From positions 124,001 to 188,000 of the forward strand of contig NZ_JAPCHY010000001.1 in assembly GCF_026107455.2 (NCBI RefSeq): a DNA stretch of 64,000 bases, in the 5' to 3' direction. Shown here piece by piece: positions 43,659 to 54,052 of this stretch. Each line of letters starts with the position of its first letter. Position 1 is the first letter of the stretch. Below the pieces are notes generated by a model. It saw only the letters and a program-made list of their open reading frames with translations, did no database searches and had not been told where the DNA came from. The position numbers and the translations under genes are program-made. Origin of the DNA: Xanthomonas chitinilytica (GTDB lineage: Bacteria > Pseudomonadota > Gammaproteobacteria > Xanthomonadales > Xanthomonadaceae).

Positions 43659-43988
43659 CGACGACGCTGCGGGCGGGCACAGCCCCGCCCGCAGCCATCG
43701 GGGAACGCAATCCCACCGTACGACATGCGATCGCGCTGCGGAGCCGCCAAGCCGGTTCCGCGGCATCGGCTTCGCGCCTGCGGCGCGCGGTCGTCACCAG
43801 CAAGGCACCGCCCACGTACACGCACGATGGTCGACTGCCGGCAATGGGCGCATTGCAACAGTCCGGCGGCCAGCCGTTGCTGGAAGGGCCGGCACCGGAT
43901 GCCTTTCCCCCTGCGTAACCGCTGCCGGAGATTCCGGGCGAATCGCCCGCGCCGCAGCGGCTGTCGACTCCATTGGAGTTCTTTCCCG
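43659..43988 (+). other. Intergenic stretch with a strong GC hairpin
   Basis: CTGCGGGCGGG and CCCGCCCGCAG at 43667-43694 form a perfect 11-bp stem 8 nt after the autotransporter stop. It lacks a T-run but probably protects or ends that mRNA. Nothing else recognisable is seen in the 330 nt. Confidence 0.5.
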
Positions 43989-44696
43989 TTAGCCGCGCCC
44001 GGCCCACCACACCTGCCAAAGCGTACGCAGCGGCGTCGGCTTCAGGCTGCGCCCTTGCGCCAGCGCCCGCTGGCGCGTGCGGGCCAGCGCCGACCAGATC
44101 CGGCGCGGGCGCGGGCCGGCGACGCGCGCCGGCCAGTTCGCCAGCAGTTCACGGCGCCAATCCTGCGCAGCGACGGCCGGGTCGGTTGCCGCCAGCGAGC
44201 GCGGAATCGCGGCGATGCCGCTGTCTTCCAGCCGCTGCGCCAGCGTCTGCACCAGCACCGCGGATGCGGCATCGCCACGTCCATGCCAGTCGAACATGGC
44301 CGCCTCCACCGCCGCCACCGCCTGCGCGTACGCCGACAGCGCCTGCCGTGCCCCGGCCGGGTCGACAGCCACCGTGCGCGCCTCGACCAGGTCCGGGAGG
44401 GTCGCCGCCAGTTCCGCCCACGGTGCGCGCACCGGCTCCAGGACGCGGCCCAGCGGGTGCCGGGAACGCCGCCCGGCCCAGCTGCGCAGCTCTTCGCCCC
44501 ACCAGGCCAGCTTGGCATCGGCCGGCAAGGGGTCGCCGGCGACGTTGAGGATGTCGTCGAATTCCTGCAGCAGTGCGAACCATGCCACCGTCAGGTGGCG
44601 CTGCGATTCGGGAACGAACGGTTCGGCCACCTGCCATTCCGGCCAGCGGGTCCGCCACTTGTCCAGGAAACTGTCCAGGGCGCTGGAAGTACTCAC
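43989..44696 (-). CDS. Squalene/phytoene synthase-fold protein, degenerate
   Basis: The 235-residue product has the helical architecture of the squalene/phytoene synthase family: SQRHLTVAWFALLQEFDDIL, then LAWWGEELRSW, then HPLGRVLEP. The first Asp-rich motif reads DDILN rather than DDxxD, and no second DxxxD motif is visible, so it is probably not a standard prenyl condensing enzyme. NDUFAF6-like assembly factors are a comparable pseudoenzyme group; that is only an analogy. The GTG at 44696 is the start. It is the last gene of a minus-strand run with gph and ubiG. Confidence 0.6.
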   Translation of the reverse strand: MSTSSALDSFLDKWRTRWPEWQVAEPFVPESQRHLTVAWFALLQEFDDILNVAGDPLPADAKLAWWGEELRSWAGRRSRHPLGRVLEPVRAPWAELAATLPDLVEARTVAVDPAGARQALSAYAQAVAAVEAAMFDWHGRGDAASAVLVQTLAQRLEDSGIAAIPRSLAATDPAVAAQDWRRELLANWPARVAGPRPRRIWSALARTRQRALAQGRSLKPTPLRTLWQVWWAGRG

Positions 44697-44711
44697 GGGA
44701 AATCCTTGGTG

Positions 44712-45401
44712 CTAGGTGGCGACTGCGCGGACCAGGGGCCACGCAGCCGCCTGCTGCAACTGTTCGGGGTGGTCGGCCACTGCCTCGGCGCCCCACGCCA
44801 GCGGGTCGTCGGCGTCGAGCCGGTAGCCCCACAGCGCGGCCACCGAGGCCATGCCGGCGGCCTTGGCCGCCACGATGTCGCGCTCGTCGTCGCCGACGTA
44901 GACGCAGTGGTCCGGATCGATGCCGATATGCCGCGCGGCAGTCAGCAACGGCAGTGGATGCGGCTTGCGCTGGGCCAGGGTATCGCCGCCGATCAGCACC
45001 CGGCAACGGTCCTGCCAGCCGAGCTGCGGCACGATGATGCGCGCCAGGTACTCGGGCTTGTTGGTGACGATGCCCCACACGCTGCCGGCGGCCTCGAGCG
45101 CGTCGAGCATGCCGGCGATGCCGTCGAACAGCAGCGCATGGCGGCCGATCAGGCTTTCGTAGCGCTCCAGGAACTCGGGCACCAGCGCATCGCGTGCGTC
45201 GGCGGCCAGTTCCGGGAATGCGACCGAGAGCATCGCCCGCGAACCCTTGGACACCACCGGCCGCAACTGCTCCAGCGCCACCGCCGCGCGGCCGCGGGCG
45301 GCCAGCATGGCGTTGGCGGTGGCCAGCATGTCCGGCGCGCTGTCGAGCAGGGTGCCGTCCAGGTCGAACAGCGCCGCCTTCGGGAACCGCGGCTCAGCCA
45401 C
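44712..45401 (-). CDS. gph: Phosphoglycolate phosphatase-like HAD hydrolase
   Basis: This 229-residue HAD superfamily enzyme has motif [13 protein letters not shown] (D13, D15), motif II VTNKPEY, and motifs III-IV RKPHP and YVGDDERD. Length and cap fit Gph, which dephosphorylates 2-phosphoglycolate. The GTG start at 45401 overlaps ubiG by 8 nt. The ubiG-gph pairing is common in gammaproteobacteria. Confidence 0.88.
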   Translation of the reverse strand: MAEPRFPKAALFDLDGTLLDSAPDMLATANAMLAARGRAAVALEQLRPVVSKGSRAMLSVAFPELAADARDALVPEFLERYESLIGRHALLFDGIAGMLDALEAAGSVWGIVTNKPEYLARIIVPQLGWQDRCRVLIGGDTLAQRKPHPLPLLTAARHIGIDPDHCVYVGDDERDIVAAKAAGMASVAALWGYRLDADDPLAWGAEAVADHPEQLQQAAAWPLVRAVAT

Positions 45402-46131
45402 CGGCCGCGTGTTCCGGCTTGGTGGCCCAGGCCAGGTAGTTGATGTCGGTGCGCGAGCTCAGGCGCGCGCGGTTGCGCCACGGTTCGTAGGCCATGCCGC
45501 TGACGTCGCGCAGGTCCAGCCCGGCATCGCGCAGCCAGCGGCCGAGTTCGGCCGGCTTGATGAAGTCCTGGTAGTGGTGGGTGCCCCTGGGCAGCAGGCG
45601 CGCCACGTACTCGGCGCCGACGATGGCCACCGCGAACGCCGCGGCGGTGCGGTTGAGCGTGGACAGGAACAGCTGCCCGCCCGGCCTGAGCAGGCGCCGA
45701 CAGGCCTCGATGATCGCGCCCGGGTCGGGCACGTGCTCCAGCATCTCCATGCAGGTGACCGCATCGAAGCTGCCCGGCTGTTCGGCTGCCAGGTCCTCGG
45801 CCGACTGCACCCGGTAGTCGACCTGCACGCCCGATTCCAGCCCGTGCAGACGCGCCACCTTGACCAGCTCCGGCGCCAGGTCGATGGCGGTGACCTGCGC
45901 GCCCTCCTTCGCCAGCGCCTCGCTGAGCAGGCCGCCGCCGCAGCCGATGTCCAGCACCCGCGCGCCGCGCAGGGCGACGCGGTCGGCGACGTACTTCAGC
46001 CGCACCGGATTGAGCGCATGCAGCGGCTTCTGCGGGCCGTCTGCGTCCCACCAGCGGTTGGCCAGCGCCGCGAACTTGTCCAGTTCGGCCTGATCGTAGT
46101 TGGAGGAAACGTTGTCGCTGGACGCATTCAT
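45394..46131 (-). CDS. ubiG: Ubiquinone biosynthesis O-methyltransferase UbiG
   Basis: This SAM-dependent enzyme methylates both hydroxyls of the ubiquinone ring. The 245-residue product has motif [28 protein letters not shown] and FLSTLNRT, with the family opening [20 protein letters not shown] chose the ATG at 46131. It is normal length and supplies quinone for the bd oxidase encoded elsewhere in the window. Confidence 0.95.
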   Translation of the reverse strand: MNASSDNVSSNYDQAELDKFAALANRWWDADGPQKPLHALNPVRLKYVADRVALRGARVLDIGCGGGLLSEALAKEGAQVTAIDLAPELVKVARLHGLESGVQVDYRVQSAEDLAAEQPGSFDAVTCMEMLEHVPDPGAIIEACRRLLRPGGQLFLSTLNRTAAAFAVAIVGAEYVARLLPRGTHHYQDFIKPAELGRWLRDAGLDLRDVSGMAYEPWRNRARLSSRTDINYLAWATKPEHAAGG

Positions 46132-46181
46132 GTCGTGGTTCCTTCTGCGGGCGCGCCTTGGCGGCGCGCCCCGGGAGTGTC

Positions 46182-47519
46182 TCAGGCGCGGACGCTGCGG
46201 ATGCGGTCGCGCCATTGGCGGGCATTGGCCACCAGCGCGGCGGTATCCATGCCGACCAGCTCGCGCCGCACCAGCTTGGGCTGCCCGGCGATCCACACGT
46301 CGCTGACCTGGTGGCGGCCGGCGGCGTAGACCAGCTGCGACAGCACGTGGTGCAGCGGCTGGGTTTCCAGCGCCGACAGGTCCACGCACACCAGGTCGGC
46401 CTGCTTGCCCGGCTCGATCGAGCCGATCTTGTCGCCGAAGCCCAGCGCGCGCGCGCCGCCCAGGGTGGCCGCGCGCAGCGTGCTGGCCGCATCCAGCGCG
46501 GTGGCGTCGTTGGCCACCGCCTTGGCCAGGATCGCCGCGGTGCGGTTCTCGCTGAACATGTCCAGGTCGTTGTTGCTGGCGCAGCCGTCGGTGCCGATGG
46601 CCAGGTTGACCCCGGCCCGCTGCAGCGCGCAGGCCGGGCAGAAGCCGGAGGCCAGCTTGAGGTTGGACTCGGGGCAATGCACCACGCTGACGCCGCGCTC
46701 GGCGCACAGGTGGATCTCGCCCTCGGTCAGCTGGGTCATGTGCACCGCGATCAGGCGGTCGTTGACCAGTCCCAGCCGGTCCAGCCGCGCCAGCGGGCGC
46801 TGGCCGTGCAGCCTGATCGAATCCTCGATCTCCTGCGCGGTCTCGTGGGTGTGCAGGTGCACCGGGATGTCCAGCTGGTCGGACAGCATCCGCACCCGCT
46901 CGAAATTGGCGTCGTTGACCGTGTACGGCGCATGCGGCGCGAACGCGGTGCCGATCAGCGGGTCGCCGCGCCACTGGTCGTGCAGCTCGCCGGCGCGGGC
47001 GAAGTATTCGTCGTCGCTCTTGGCCCAGGCGGTCGGGAAATCGATGATGACCGCGCCGACCAGGGCGCGGAAGCCGTGCTGCTTGTAGACCGCGGCCTGC
47101 ACGTCCGGGAAGAAGTAGTTCTCGTTGGCGCAGGTGGTGCCGCCGCGCAGCATCTCGGCGATGGCCAGGGTGGTGCCGTCGGCCACGAACTCCGGCCCGA
47201 TCACCGCCGCCTCCACCGGCCAGATGTGCTGCTGCAGCCACACCATCAGCGGCAGGTCGTCGGCCACGCCGCGCAGCAGCGTCATCGGGTTGTGGGTATG
47301 GGCGTTGACCAGGCCCGGCATCAGCGCCGCCTCCGGGCGCGACACGGTCTCCCGCGGCGCGAAGCGCGCGCGCGCCTCGGCGGTGGGCAGCAGCGCCACG
47401 ATTTCACCGCCGCGCACGGCCACGGCATGGTCTTCCAGCACCACCGCATGCGGCTCGACCGGGACGACGCAACCGGCTTCGATCAGCAGGTCGACGGATT
47501 CCAGCACTGCCTCAGTCAT
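46182..47519 (-). CDS. mtaD: 5-methylthioadenosine/S-adenosylhomocysteine deaminase
   Basis: This 445-residue amidohydrolase of the TRZ/ATZ family has metal ligands H74 and H76 (NAHTHNPM), a third His in VHLHTHET, and the Asp of [14 protein letters not shown]. The [12 protein letters not shown] and [11 protein letters not shown] stretches are typical of MtaD. It deaminates SAH or MTA in a salvage route; the choice between substrates is not readable. It lies upstream of ubiG, a SAM-dependent methyltransferase that produces SAH. Confidence 0.88.
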   Translation of the reverse strand: MTEAVLESVDLLIEAGCVVPVEPHAVVLEDHAVAVRGGEIVALLPTAEARARFAPRETVSRPEAALMPGLVNAHTHNPMTLLRGVADDLPLMVWLQQHIWPVEAAVIGPEFVADGTTLAIAEMLRGGTTCANENYFFPDVQAAVYKQHGFRALVGAVIIDFPTAWAKSDDEYFARAGELHDQWRGDPLIGTAFAPHAPYTVNDANFERVRMLSDQLDIPVHLHTHETAQEIEDSIRLHGQRPLARLDRLGLVNDRLIAVHMTQLTEGEIHLCAERGVSVVHCPESNLKLASGFCPACALQRAGVNLAIGTDGCASNNDLDMFSENRTAAILAKAVANDATALDAASTLRAATLGGARALGFGDKIGSIEPGKQADLVCVDLSALETQPLHHVLSQLVYAAGRHQVSDVWIAGQPKLVRRELVGMDTAALVANARQWRDRIRSVRA

Positions 47520-47522
47520 GCA

Positions 47523-48356
47523 TCACCACGGGTTGGAGGACCAGAAGAACAGAGTATCGAACGGATCGGTGGCGTAGGCATGTCCGTCGTAGCGGAGCAC
47601 GCGCCTGGCACGGCGCTGGCTGGTCTCCGGATCGCCGTCGGCGTCGCTGGCCTCGCGCGTGACCGACGCGGTCAGCGCCAGATCGGCGAAACCGTGGCTG
47701 GCGCTGCGCTCGACCCCGATCGTCACCTGCGCACGCTCGGACACGGCACGCTGCGGCGCCCACGCACAGGCCGAGCCTTCGACCATTTCCCAGGTATCGA
47801 GCCAGGTCGCGAATACCGGGCGCAGCCCCTGGCCATCGCGGACCAGCAGGGTCAGTTCGCGGTCGAAGCCACGGTCCGGGCAACTCGGGCCACGCGCCGA
47901 GTTCGCCAGCACCACGCCGAAGGCGCGGGTGCCTGGCGCCAGGTCGTAGCGGGCGGTGTCCAGGCGAATGCCGCCCTCGCCCAGGGCGAAGGCCGCATCC
48001 TGCTCGAGCGTGCGCTCATGCCGGGCCAGCACCTGTCCCGTGGCGCGATCGAGCATCGCCGTCACCAGCAACAGCGGGTCGTCCTCCGCTCCATCCGCAC
48101 CCTCGCCCGGCCAGGCTGCCGCGACCAGGCGGATCGCCGGATCGTAGGGCCAGTCGCGGCAGGCCGCGGCGATGGGCTCGTCCACGGCACCGCTCCCCAG
48201 CACGGCCAGGTTCGCCGCATCGCAGGGCTGCGGGGCGTCCTGTGCCTGTGCCGCCAAGGCGAAAGCCGAGACGGACAGCAGCCCGGACACGACCAACCCC
48301 CGCCATCCGCCTCCCTTCCGGAACACGGACCACGGGGCGCTGGAGACAACCGCCAT
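47523..48356 (-). CDS. Exported hypothetical protein
   Basis: I do not recognise this protein. The 277-residue product has a long N-region and signal peptide (WRGLVVSGLLSVSAFALAAQAQ), an N-terminal segment DAPQPCDAANLAVLGSG and a beta-rich body (FGVVLANSARGPSCPDRG, TIGVERSASHGFADLAL). It ends in YATDPFDTLFFWSSNPW. It lies between efp and mtaD, 4 nt after efp on the same strand. No enzyme motif is visible; I infer an envelope location. Confidence 0.65.
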   Translation of the reverse strand: MAVVSSAPWSVFRKGGGWRGLVVSGLLSVSAFALAAQAQDAPQPCDAANLAVLGSGAVDEPIAAACRDWPYDPAIRLVAAAWPGEGADGAEDDPLLLVTAMLDRATGQVLARHERTLEQDAAFALGEGGIRLDTARYDLAPGTRAFGVVLANSARGPSCPDRGFDRELTLLVRDGQGLRPVFATWLDTWEMVEGSACAWAPQRAVSERAQVTIGVERSASHGFADLALTASVTREASDADGDPETSQRRARRVLRYDGHAYATDPFDTLFFWSSNPW

Positions 48357-48360
48357 CGGT

Positions 48361-48927
48361 TTACTTGACCCGGCTGACGTATTCGCCCGAGCGGGTATCG
48401 ACCTTGATCACTTCGTCCTGGTTGACGAACAGCGGCACGCGCACCACTGCGCCGGTTTCCAGGGTGGCCGGCTTGCCGCCGCCGCCGGACGTGTCGCCGC
48501 GCACGCCCGGGTCGGTCTCGACGATCTTCAGCTCGACGAAGTTCGGCGGGGTCACCTGGATCGGGGTGCCGTTCCACAGCGTCACCACGCAGTCCTCCTC
48601 GCCCTTGAGCCACTTCTCGGCGCCGCCCATGCCGGTCTTGTCGGCCTGCACCTGCTCGAAGGTCTCCTGCTGCATGAAGTGCCAGTACTCGCCGTCGCTG
48701 TACAGGTACTGCATGTCGGTATCGACCACGTCGGCGGCATCGACCGAGTCGGTGGACTTCATGGTGATTTCCTGCACCCGGCCGGACTTGATCAGGCGGT
48801 AGCGCACGCGGGTGAAGGCCTGGCCCTTGCCCGGCTTGACGTAATCGGTCTCGGTGATGATCGCCGGTTCGTTGTTGACCAGGATCTTCATCCCGTTCTT
48901 GACGTCGTTCATGCCGTAAGTGGCCAT
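48361..48927 (-). CDS. efp: Elongation factor P
   Basis: EF-P rescues ribosomes stalled at polyproline. The 188-residue product has the modification site K34 in [10 protein letters not shown], the lysine that EpmA/EpmB beta-lysylate, and the three OB-like domains. I chose the ATG at 48927 with GAGGAG upstream. Divergent epmB lies 100 nt away, so this EF-P is lysylated rather than rhamnosylated. Confidence 0.97.
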   Translation of the reverse strand: MATYGMNDVKNGMKILVNNEPAIITETDYVKPGKGQAFTRVRYRLIKSGRVQEITMKSTDSVDAADVVDTDMQYLYSDGEYWHFMQQETFEQVQADKTGMGGAEKWLKGEEDCVVTLWNGTPIQVTPPNFVELKIVETDPGVRGDTSGGGGKPATLETGAVVRVPLFVNQDEVIKVDTRSGEYVSRVK

Positions 48928-49026
48928 GCTGTAACTCCTCGTGGGGCAAAACCGCCGCGGGGAGCGGTCGGCCGGATAGAATGGATGGCCCGCCGCAACC
49001 GGCGGGCGCTTGTTTTCTGACCGCCA

Positions 49027-50055
49027 ATGATAACCGCAGCCCCCGCCGCCACTCCAGAAAAAGCCGTCTCCCACCTGCCCCGGCCGCGCTGGCAGCAGCT
49101 GTGGCGCGATGCGCTGCGCGACCCGGCGGAACTGCTGGCACGGCTGCGTCTGGAGCCGGCCGCGCTCGGCGTCTCGGCCGCGGCGCTGGCGCAGTTCCCG
49201 CTGCGGGTGCCGCAGGGCTTCGTGGCGCGCATGCGCGTGGGCGATGCCCGCGACCCGCTGCTGCGCCAGGTGCTGCCGGTGGACGAGGAAATGCGGCTGG
49301 TGCCCGGTTTTTCGCTGGACGCGGTCGGCGACGGCGCCGCCCGCAAGGCCACCGGCGTCATCCAGAAGTACCGCGGGCGCGCCCTGCTGGTGGCCACCGG
49401 CAGCTGCGCGGTGCACTGCCGCTACTGCTTCCGCCGGCACTTCGACTACGCCGGCGAGAACGCCGCGCGCGAGGGCTGGCGCGAAGCGGTGGCCGCCATC
49501 GCCGCCGATCCGGACATCGACGAGGTGATCCTGTCCGGCGGCGATCCGCTGTCGCTGGCGACCGCCAAGCTGGCCGAACTGACCGACGCGCTGGCCGCCA
49601 TCCCGCACGTCCGCCGGCTGCGCATCCACAGCCGGCTGCCGGTGGTGCTGCCGGAACGGATCGACGACGAACTGCTGCGCTGGCTGGGCGCGCTGCCCTG
49701 GCCGGTCGCGTTCGTGGTCCACGCCAACCACGCCAATGAATTCGACGACAGCGTCGATGCCGCGATGGCACGCCTGCGCGGCACCGGCGCACAGATGCTG
49801 AACCAGGCGGTGCTGCTGCGCGGCGTCAACGACAGCGTGCAGGCGCTGTCGGACCTGAGCGAGCGCAGCTTCGCCGCCGGGGTGCTGCCCTATTACCTGC
49901 ACCAGCTGGACCGGGTGCAGGGCGTGGCCCATTTCGAAGTCGACGACGCGCGCGCCCTGGCACTGCACGCGGGCCTGATGGCGCGCCTGTCCGGCTACCT
50001 GGTTCCCAAGCTGGTGCGCGAGCTGCCCGGCGACAGCAGCAAGCGCCCGCTCTGA
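49027..50055 (+). CDS. epmB: EF-P beta-lysylation protein EpmB (lysine 2,3-aminomutase-like)
   Basis: This radical SAM/PLP enzyme converts alpha-lysine to beta-lysine for EF-P modification. The 342-residue product has the cluster motif C127-x3-C131-x2-C134 ([14 protein letters not shown]) and the [12 protein letters not shown] strand. It has [19 protein letters not shown] near the C-terminus, typical of EpmB rather than catabolic aminomutases. It is divergent from efp. EpmA is not in the window. Confidence 0.95.
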   Translation: MITAAPAATPEKAVSHLPRPRWQQLWRDALRDPAELLARLRLEPAALGVSAAALAQFPLRVPQGFVARMRVGDARDPLLRQVLPVDEEMRLVPGFSLDAVGDGAARKATGVIQKYRGRALLVATGSCAVHCRYCFRRHFDYAGENAAREGWREAVAAIAADPDIDEVILSGGDPLSLATAKLAELTDALAAIPHVRRLRIHSRLPVVLPERIDDELLRWLGALPWPVAFVVHANHANEFDDSVDAAMARLRGTGAQMLNQAVLLRGVNDSVQALSDLSERSFAAGVLPYYLHQLDRVQGVAHFEVDDARALALHAGLMARLSGYLVPKLVRELPGDSSKRPL

Positions 50056-50074
50056 CGCCTGCCGGCGCTCCGCA

Positions 50075-52198
50075 TCACTCCCGCGTAAGCAGGCGCACCA
50101 GATCGGTCGAGCTGAGCGGACGGCTCAGCCAGTAGCCCTGCCCCAGGTCGCAACCGCGCTGGCACAGCAGGTCGAACTGCGCTTCCTGCTCGATACCCTC
50201 GGCCACCACGGTGATCCCCAGCGCGTGCGCCATGGCGATGATGGCCGTGGTCAGCGCCAGGTCGTCGGGGTCGCGCTGCAGGTCGGCGACGAAGCTCTTG
50301 TCGATCTTCACCCCGTCCACCGGCACCTGCCGCAGGTGGCTCAGGCCGGAGAAGCCGGTACCGAAGTCGTCCAGCCACACCTTCACCCCGGTGCGGTGCA
50401 GCTTGTCCAGCAGCGAGGCGGCCAGCATCTCGTCGCCGATCACCGCGGTCTCGGTCAGCTCCAGGTGCAGGCGCGCGGCCGGCAGGCCGGAATCGCGCAG
50501 GCAATCGGCCACCACTTCGGCCAGGTCGCCGCTGCGCAGCTGCCGCGGCGAGACGTTCACCGAGACGAACAGGCCTTCGCCGCCGGCATACTGTTGCCAT
50601 TGCCGCGCTTCCATGCAGGCCGCACGCAGCACCTTGGGGCCGATGCTCTCGATCAGCCCGCTCTGTTCGGCCACGTCGATGAACACCGACGGCGGTATCG
50701 CCCCCAGCACCGGGTGCTGCCAGCGCAGCAGCACCTCCACCCCCACCAGGCAGCGGTCGCGGGTGCGGTAGATCGGCTGGTACACCAGCCGCAGCTCGCC
50801 GCGCTCCCAGGCGCCGCGCAGCTCCTGCTCCATGTGCACGCGCCGCTCCACCGCATGGTCCATGGCACGGCTGTAGTAGCGGTAGCAGTTCTTGCCGGCC
50901 ACCTTGGCCTGGTACATGGCGATGTCGCCGTTCTTAAGCAGCGTGGTGGCGTCGGCGGCGTCGTCCGGGAACAGGGTGATGCCGATCGAGGTGCCCAGGA
51001 ACAGCTCGCGCCCCTGCACCGACAACGGCCGCCCCAGTTCCTTCACCAGCAGTTCGGCCAGCTGCATCGCCGCCCTGGCCACGTCGCCATCGCCGATCAG
51101 GATCACGAACTCGTCGCCGCCGAAACGCGCCAGCAACGCCTCGTCGCCGCCGGCCTGCGCCACCGCCGCGCCGATGCGCTGGGCGAACTGCAGCAGAGCC
51201 TCGTCGCCGGCCTCGTGGCCCAGGGTGTCGTTGACCCGCTTGAAATCGTCGATGTCGGCGAACAGCAGCGCCAGCCGCTGGCCGGAGGTGCGCGCGGCCA
51301 TCATGCGGTGGTCCAGCGTCTCGCGGAACGCCAGGCGGTTGGTCAGCCCGGTCAGCGCGTCGGTGTAGGCCATCTGCCGCACTTCGCGGTCGTGCCGGGC
51401 GATGCTCTCGCTCATCCGCCCGAACGCGTGCACCAGCTCGCCGACCTCGTCGTTGCGGCGGCTCTGCAGCCGCTCGATCGCGTAGTTGCCCGCCTCGATC
51501 TGCCGCGCCGCGGCCGCCAGCCAGCGGATCGGCCGCACCAGCGTGCGCTGCACGTACAGGCCGAGCATCACCCCGATGCCGACCAGTGCGGCCAGCATCA
51601 ACGCCAGCCAGCCCAGGTGGCGCTTGCCGACCTGTTCCAGGCGATCGCCCAGCAGCGCGTTGGCCCGGGTCTCCAGCGTCCTGACATCCTGCAGCGACAT
51701 GCCCACCCGCACCCCGCCGATGCGCTGGTTGCCGATCATGATCGGCGCCGCGGCATCGAGGATCGTCGGCGATTCCTGCACCACCAGCTCGCGCGCGGCG
51801 ACCGCCCCGGACGCCAGCGGGTCGCGCATCGGCTGCCCGTAGTCGGCCATGTCCACCGAACCGTCGTGGAGCAGCCGGCCCTCGGGGTCGAACACCTGCA
51901 CGTAGCTCACCACCTGCTGCCCGGCGGTATTGCGCACCAGCACGCCGACCGCTTCCAGGTCGGAGTAGTACAGCGGGTTGGCCAGCGCATCGGCCAGCGC
52001 CCGCGCCAGCGACTCGCCGCGGCTGCGCACGCTGCGGTCGAACAGGTCGTGGATGACGCTGCCGCTGAGCTCGCGGACCTCGCGCTGCATCGCCGCCTGA
52101 CGTCCCAGCATCATCGCCACGATCGACACCACCACCAGCAGCGCGGCGCCCATCCCCAGCAGGAACCGCGCCTGCAAGCCGAAACCCAGCATCTTCAT
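50075..52198 (-). CDS. Membrane GGDEF/EAL cyclic-di-GMP protein
   Basis: The 707-residue product has a transmembrane helix (about 12-32), a periplasmic sensor region (33-195), a second helix (198-218), HAMP (about 216-270), GGDEF (275-445; RFGGDEF at 358-364 intact) and EAL (about 450-700). The inhibitory I-site Arg is absent (AGGD in place of R-x-x-D). The EAL signature reads EVL (E488), and NVSP, ELTE, DDFGTG and KIDKSF remain, so the phosphodiesterase is plausible. It overlaps the upstream binding-protein gene by 4 nt, so it probably responds to that protein. Confidence 0.93.
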   Translation of the reverse strand: MKMLGFGLQARFLLGMGAALLVVVSIVAMMLGRQAAMQREVRELSGSVIHDLFDRSVRSRGESLARALADALANPLYYSDLEAVGVLVRNTAGQQVVSYVQVFDPEGRLLHDGSVDMADYGQPMRDPLASGAVAARELVVQESPTILDAAAPIMIGNQRIGGVRVGMSLQDVRTLETRANALLGDRLEQVGKRHLGWLALMLAALVGIGVMLGLYVQRTLVRPIRWLAAAARQIEAGNYAIERLQSRRNDEVGELVHAFGRMSESIARHDREVRQMAYTDALTGLTNRLAFRETLDHRMMAARTSGQRLALLFADIDDFKRVNDTLGHEAGDEALLQFAQRIGAAVAQAGGDEALLARFGGDEFVILIGDGDVARAAMQLAELLVKELGRPLSVQGRELFLGTSIGITLFPDDAADATTLLKNGDIAMYQAKVAGKNCYRYYSRAMDHAVERRVHMEQELRGAWERGELRLVYQPIYRTRDRCLVGVEVLLRWQHPVLGAIPPSVFIDVAEQSGLIESIGPKVLRAACMEARQWQQYAGGEGLFVSVNVSPRQLRSGDLAEVVADCLRDSGLPAARLHLELTETAVIGDEMLAASLLDKLHRTGVKVWLDDFGTGFSGLSHLRQVPVDGVKIDKSFVADLQRDPDDLALTTAIIAMAHALGITVVAEGIEQEAQFDLLCQRGCDLGQGYWLSRPLSSTDLVRLLTRE

Positions 52199-53109
52199 TC
52201 CACTTCCATCCGTACTCGCACCAACCCCGCCTTCAAGCGCTCAAGCCTGTGCCGTGTGTCGGCATCCACCGGATGGAAACCGGAGGTGCCAAAGAATTTT
52301 TCCAGCGCCGGCGCCGCGTCCGGATCGCCGGCCGCCTGCAGCAGCACTTCCTGCAGCCGCTGCCGCACCCGCGGGTCGAGGTCGGCGCGCACCATCTCCA
52401 CCCCGCGCGGATACAGGCCGGTGCGGTGGATGACGCGGAAGTCGCGCCGGAACGCCACCGGAACGCTGCGCTCCTGCTCCCAGTCGATGCTGCTGACCAC
52501 CCCCGCATCGACCACGCCCTTGTGCACGTAGGTGGAGATGTTCAGCTCGCTGCGCGCGAACACGTAGCCGACCGATTCGGCGGACGGCTCATCCTGCGGG
52601 GTCAGCAGGATTTCCGGACGCAGGCCATGCTCCAGCAACTCCATCGCCGGCACCAGGTAGGCGCTGGTGGAGAGCACGCTCTGCATGGCCAGGGTACGGC
52701 CCCTGAGGTCGGACAGGTCGCGGATGCCGCTGTCGCGATGCACGAAGAACACGCTGCCGTACTCGCGCACGCCGCTGCGTTCGGTCAGCAGCAGCGGCTG
52801 CGCGCCGCTGCGCTGGCCCAGCGCCATCGCCGTCCCCGCGGTTTCGGTGAGCCAGTCGACCCGGCCCCGGCGCAGGTAGCTGGCCATCTGCTGGGCATCG
52901 CGCGCCATCAGGATGCGGCCCTCGCTGATGCCGACATCGCGCATGCGCGGAACCACGTAATCGAGCAGCGGCTGCAGCTGCTGGTAGTGCGCCTTCGGAT
53001 CGTCGCTGATGCGTCCCAGCACCAATACCGACGACGCCCCACTGGCCATCCCCGGCACGAGCAAGAGCGACAGCAGCCACACCCCCCAAAGCCATCGCAA
53101 CACACGCAA
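52195..53109 (-). CDS. PhnD-like periplasmic binding protein
   Basis: This 304-residue PhnD-type (phosphate/phosphonate/phosphite) substrate-binding protein has a signal peptide (WLWGVWLLSLLLVPGMASG) and the family elements DWLTETAGTAMAL, DLRGRTLAMQS and VVDAGVVSSIDWE. It has no ABC permease or ATPase neighbours; instead it is coupled to the GGDEF/EAL gene. The listed start is TTG at 53109; a GTG at 53103 is an alternative. I infer a ligand-sensing role. Confidence 0.85.
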   Translation of the reverse strand: MRVLRWLWGVWLLSLLLVPGMASGASSVLVLGRISDDPKAHYQQLQPLLDYVVPRMRDVGISEGRILMARDAQQMASYLRRGRVDWLTETAGTAMALGQRSGAQPLLLTERSGVREYGSVFFVHRDSGIRDLSDLRGRTLAMQSVLSTSAYLVPAMELLEHGLRPEILLTPQDEPSAESVGYVFARSELNISTYVHKGVVDAGVVSSIDWEQERSVPVAFRRDFRVIHRTGLYPRGVEMVRADLDPRVRQRLQEVLLQAAGDPDAAPALEKFFGTSGFHPVDADTRHRLERLKAGLVRVRMEVE

Positions 53110-53169
53110 AACGGCATCCCCCCGGCTGACCGGGAAAGACTAACCGAAAACCGGCGCCATGGAGACGGC

Positions 53170-53934
53170 TCAGCCCTGCCCGCCGGCCGCCAACCGCGCC
53201 ATGCGCTGGGCGTCGGAAAGGATGCCGCGCAGCAGCCGGACTTCCTGCTCGGTCAGCCCGGTGCGCAGGAACAGCCGGCGCAGCTTGCGCATCGCCGACT
53301 CGGGTGCGCGGCCCTTGTGGAAATCGATGTCGTCCAGGGCCTCGCCGAGCTGCCCGAACAGCCCTTCCAGCTGGGCGTGGCTGGCCGGATGCTCGCGGAA
53401 CCCCGCCGCTGCCGGCGCCTGCGCCGGTTCCCCGGCAAGCGCCAGTTGCGCCATCCGTACCTCGTAGGCCAGCACCTGCACCGCGGCCGCCAGGTTCAGC
53501 GAACTGAAAGCCGGGTCGGACGGGATATGCACGGCCGCATGGCACAGCTGCAATTCCTCGTTGGTCAGGCCGGTGCGTTCGCGGCCGAACACCAGCGCCA
53601 CCTCGGCCGGCCCGGCGGCCTGGGCAACGGCACGCTGCCCCGCGGCTTCGGGCAACAGCTCCTCCAGCGACACCCGCCGCGAACGTGCGGTGCAGCCCAG
53701 CACCAGCCGGCAGTCGGCCACCGCCTCGGCCAGGGTGGCGAACACCGGGGCATCGCCCAGCACGTCCTCGGCCCCGGCCGAGCGGCGGAAGGCATCCTCG
53801 TCCAGCGCCCGTTCCGGCGCCACCAGCACCAGCCGCGCCAGCCCCATGGTCTTCATCGCCCGGGCCGCGGCGCCGATGTTGCCGGGGTGCTGGGTACCGA
53901 CCAGGACGAAACGGATATGCGCGGATACGGACAT
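53170..53934 (-). CDS. trmJ: tRNA (cytidine/uridine-2'-O-)methyltransferase TrmJ
   Basis: This SPOUT methyltransferase acts at position 32 of several tRNAs. The 254-residue product starts VSAHIRFVLVGTQHPGNIGA and carries the knot motifs VALVFGRERTGLTNEEL and IPSDPAFSSLNLAAAVQVLAYE, split over two strands. The ATG at 53934 is chosen; earlier in-frame codons lie in the suhB control region. It is divergent from suhB, the usual order in this group. Confidence 0.95.
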   Translation of the reverse strand: MSVSAHIRFVLVGTQHPGNIGAAARAMKTMGLARLVLVAPERALDEDAFRRSAGAEDVLGDAPVFATLAEAVADCRLVLGCTARSRRVSLEELLPEAAGQRAVAQAAGPAEVALVFGRERTGLTNEELQLCHAAVHIPSDPAFSSLNLAAAVQVLAYEVRMAQLALAGEPAQAPAAAGFREHPASHAQLEGLFGQLGEALDDIDFHKGRAPESAMRKLRRLFLRTGLTEQEVRLLRGILSDAQRMARLAAGGQG

Positions 53935-53971
53935 GAATGCGACGGGTAAGGAGCCAGACAGCCGTAGATGG

Positions 53972-53977
53972 TAAACT
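53972..53977 (+). promoter_or_regulatory. Candidate -10 box for suhB
   Basis: TAAACT lies in the 118-nt divergent region, predicting a transcript start near 53984 and a 69-nt leader. This is weak evidence. Confidence 0.3.
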
Positions 53978-54052
53978 GCGCGGCCGGCCCGTGCGCCGGA
54001 CCGCTCTTTTCCCCCGCCAATCCGATCTCTGCCTTCACGGGAGTCTTTCGCC

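Noticed and set aside
43667-43694. GC hairpin as an intrinsic terminator
   Set aside because: It lacks a T-run, so I list it only as a hairpin in the intergenic entry.
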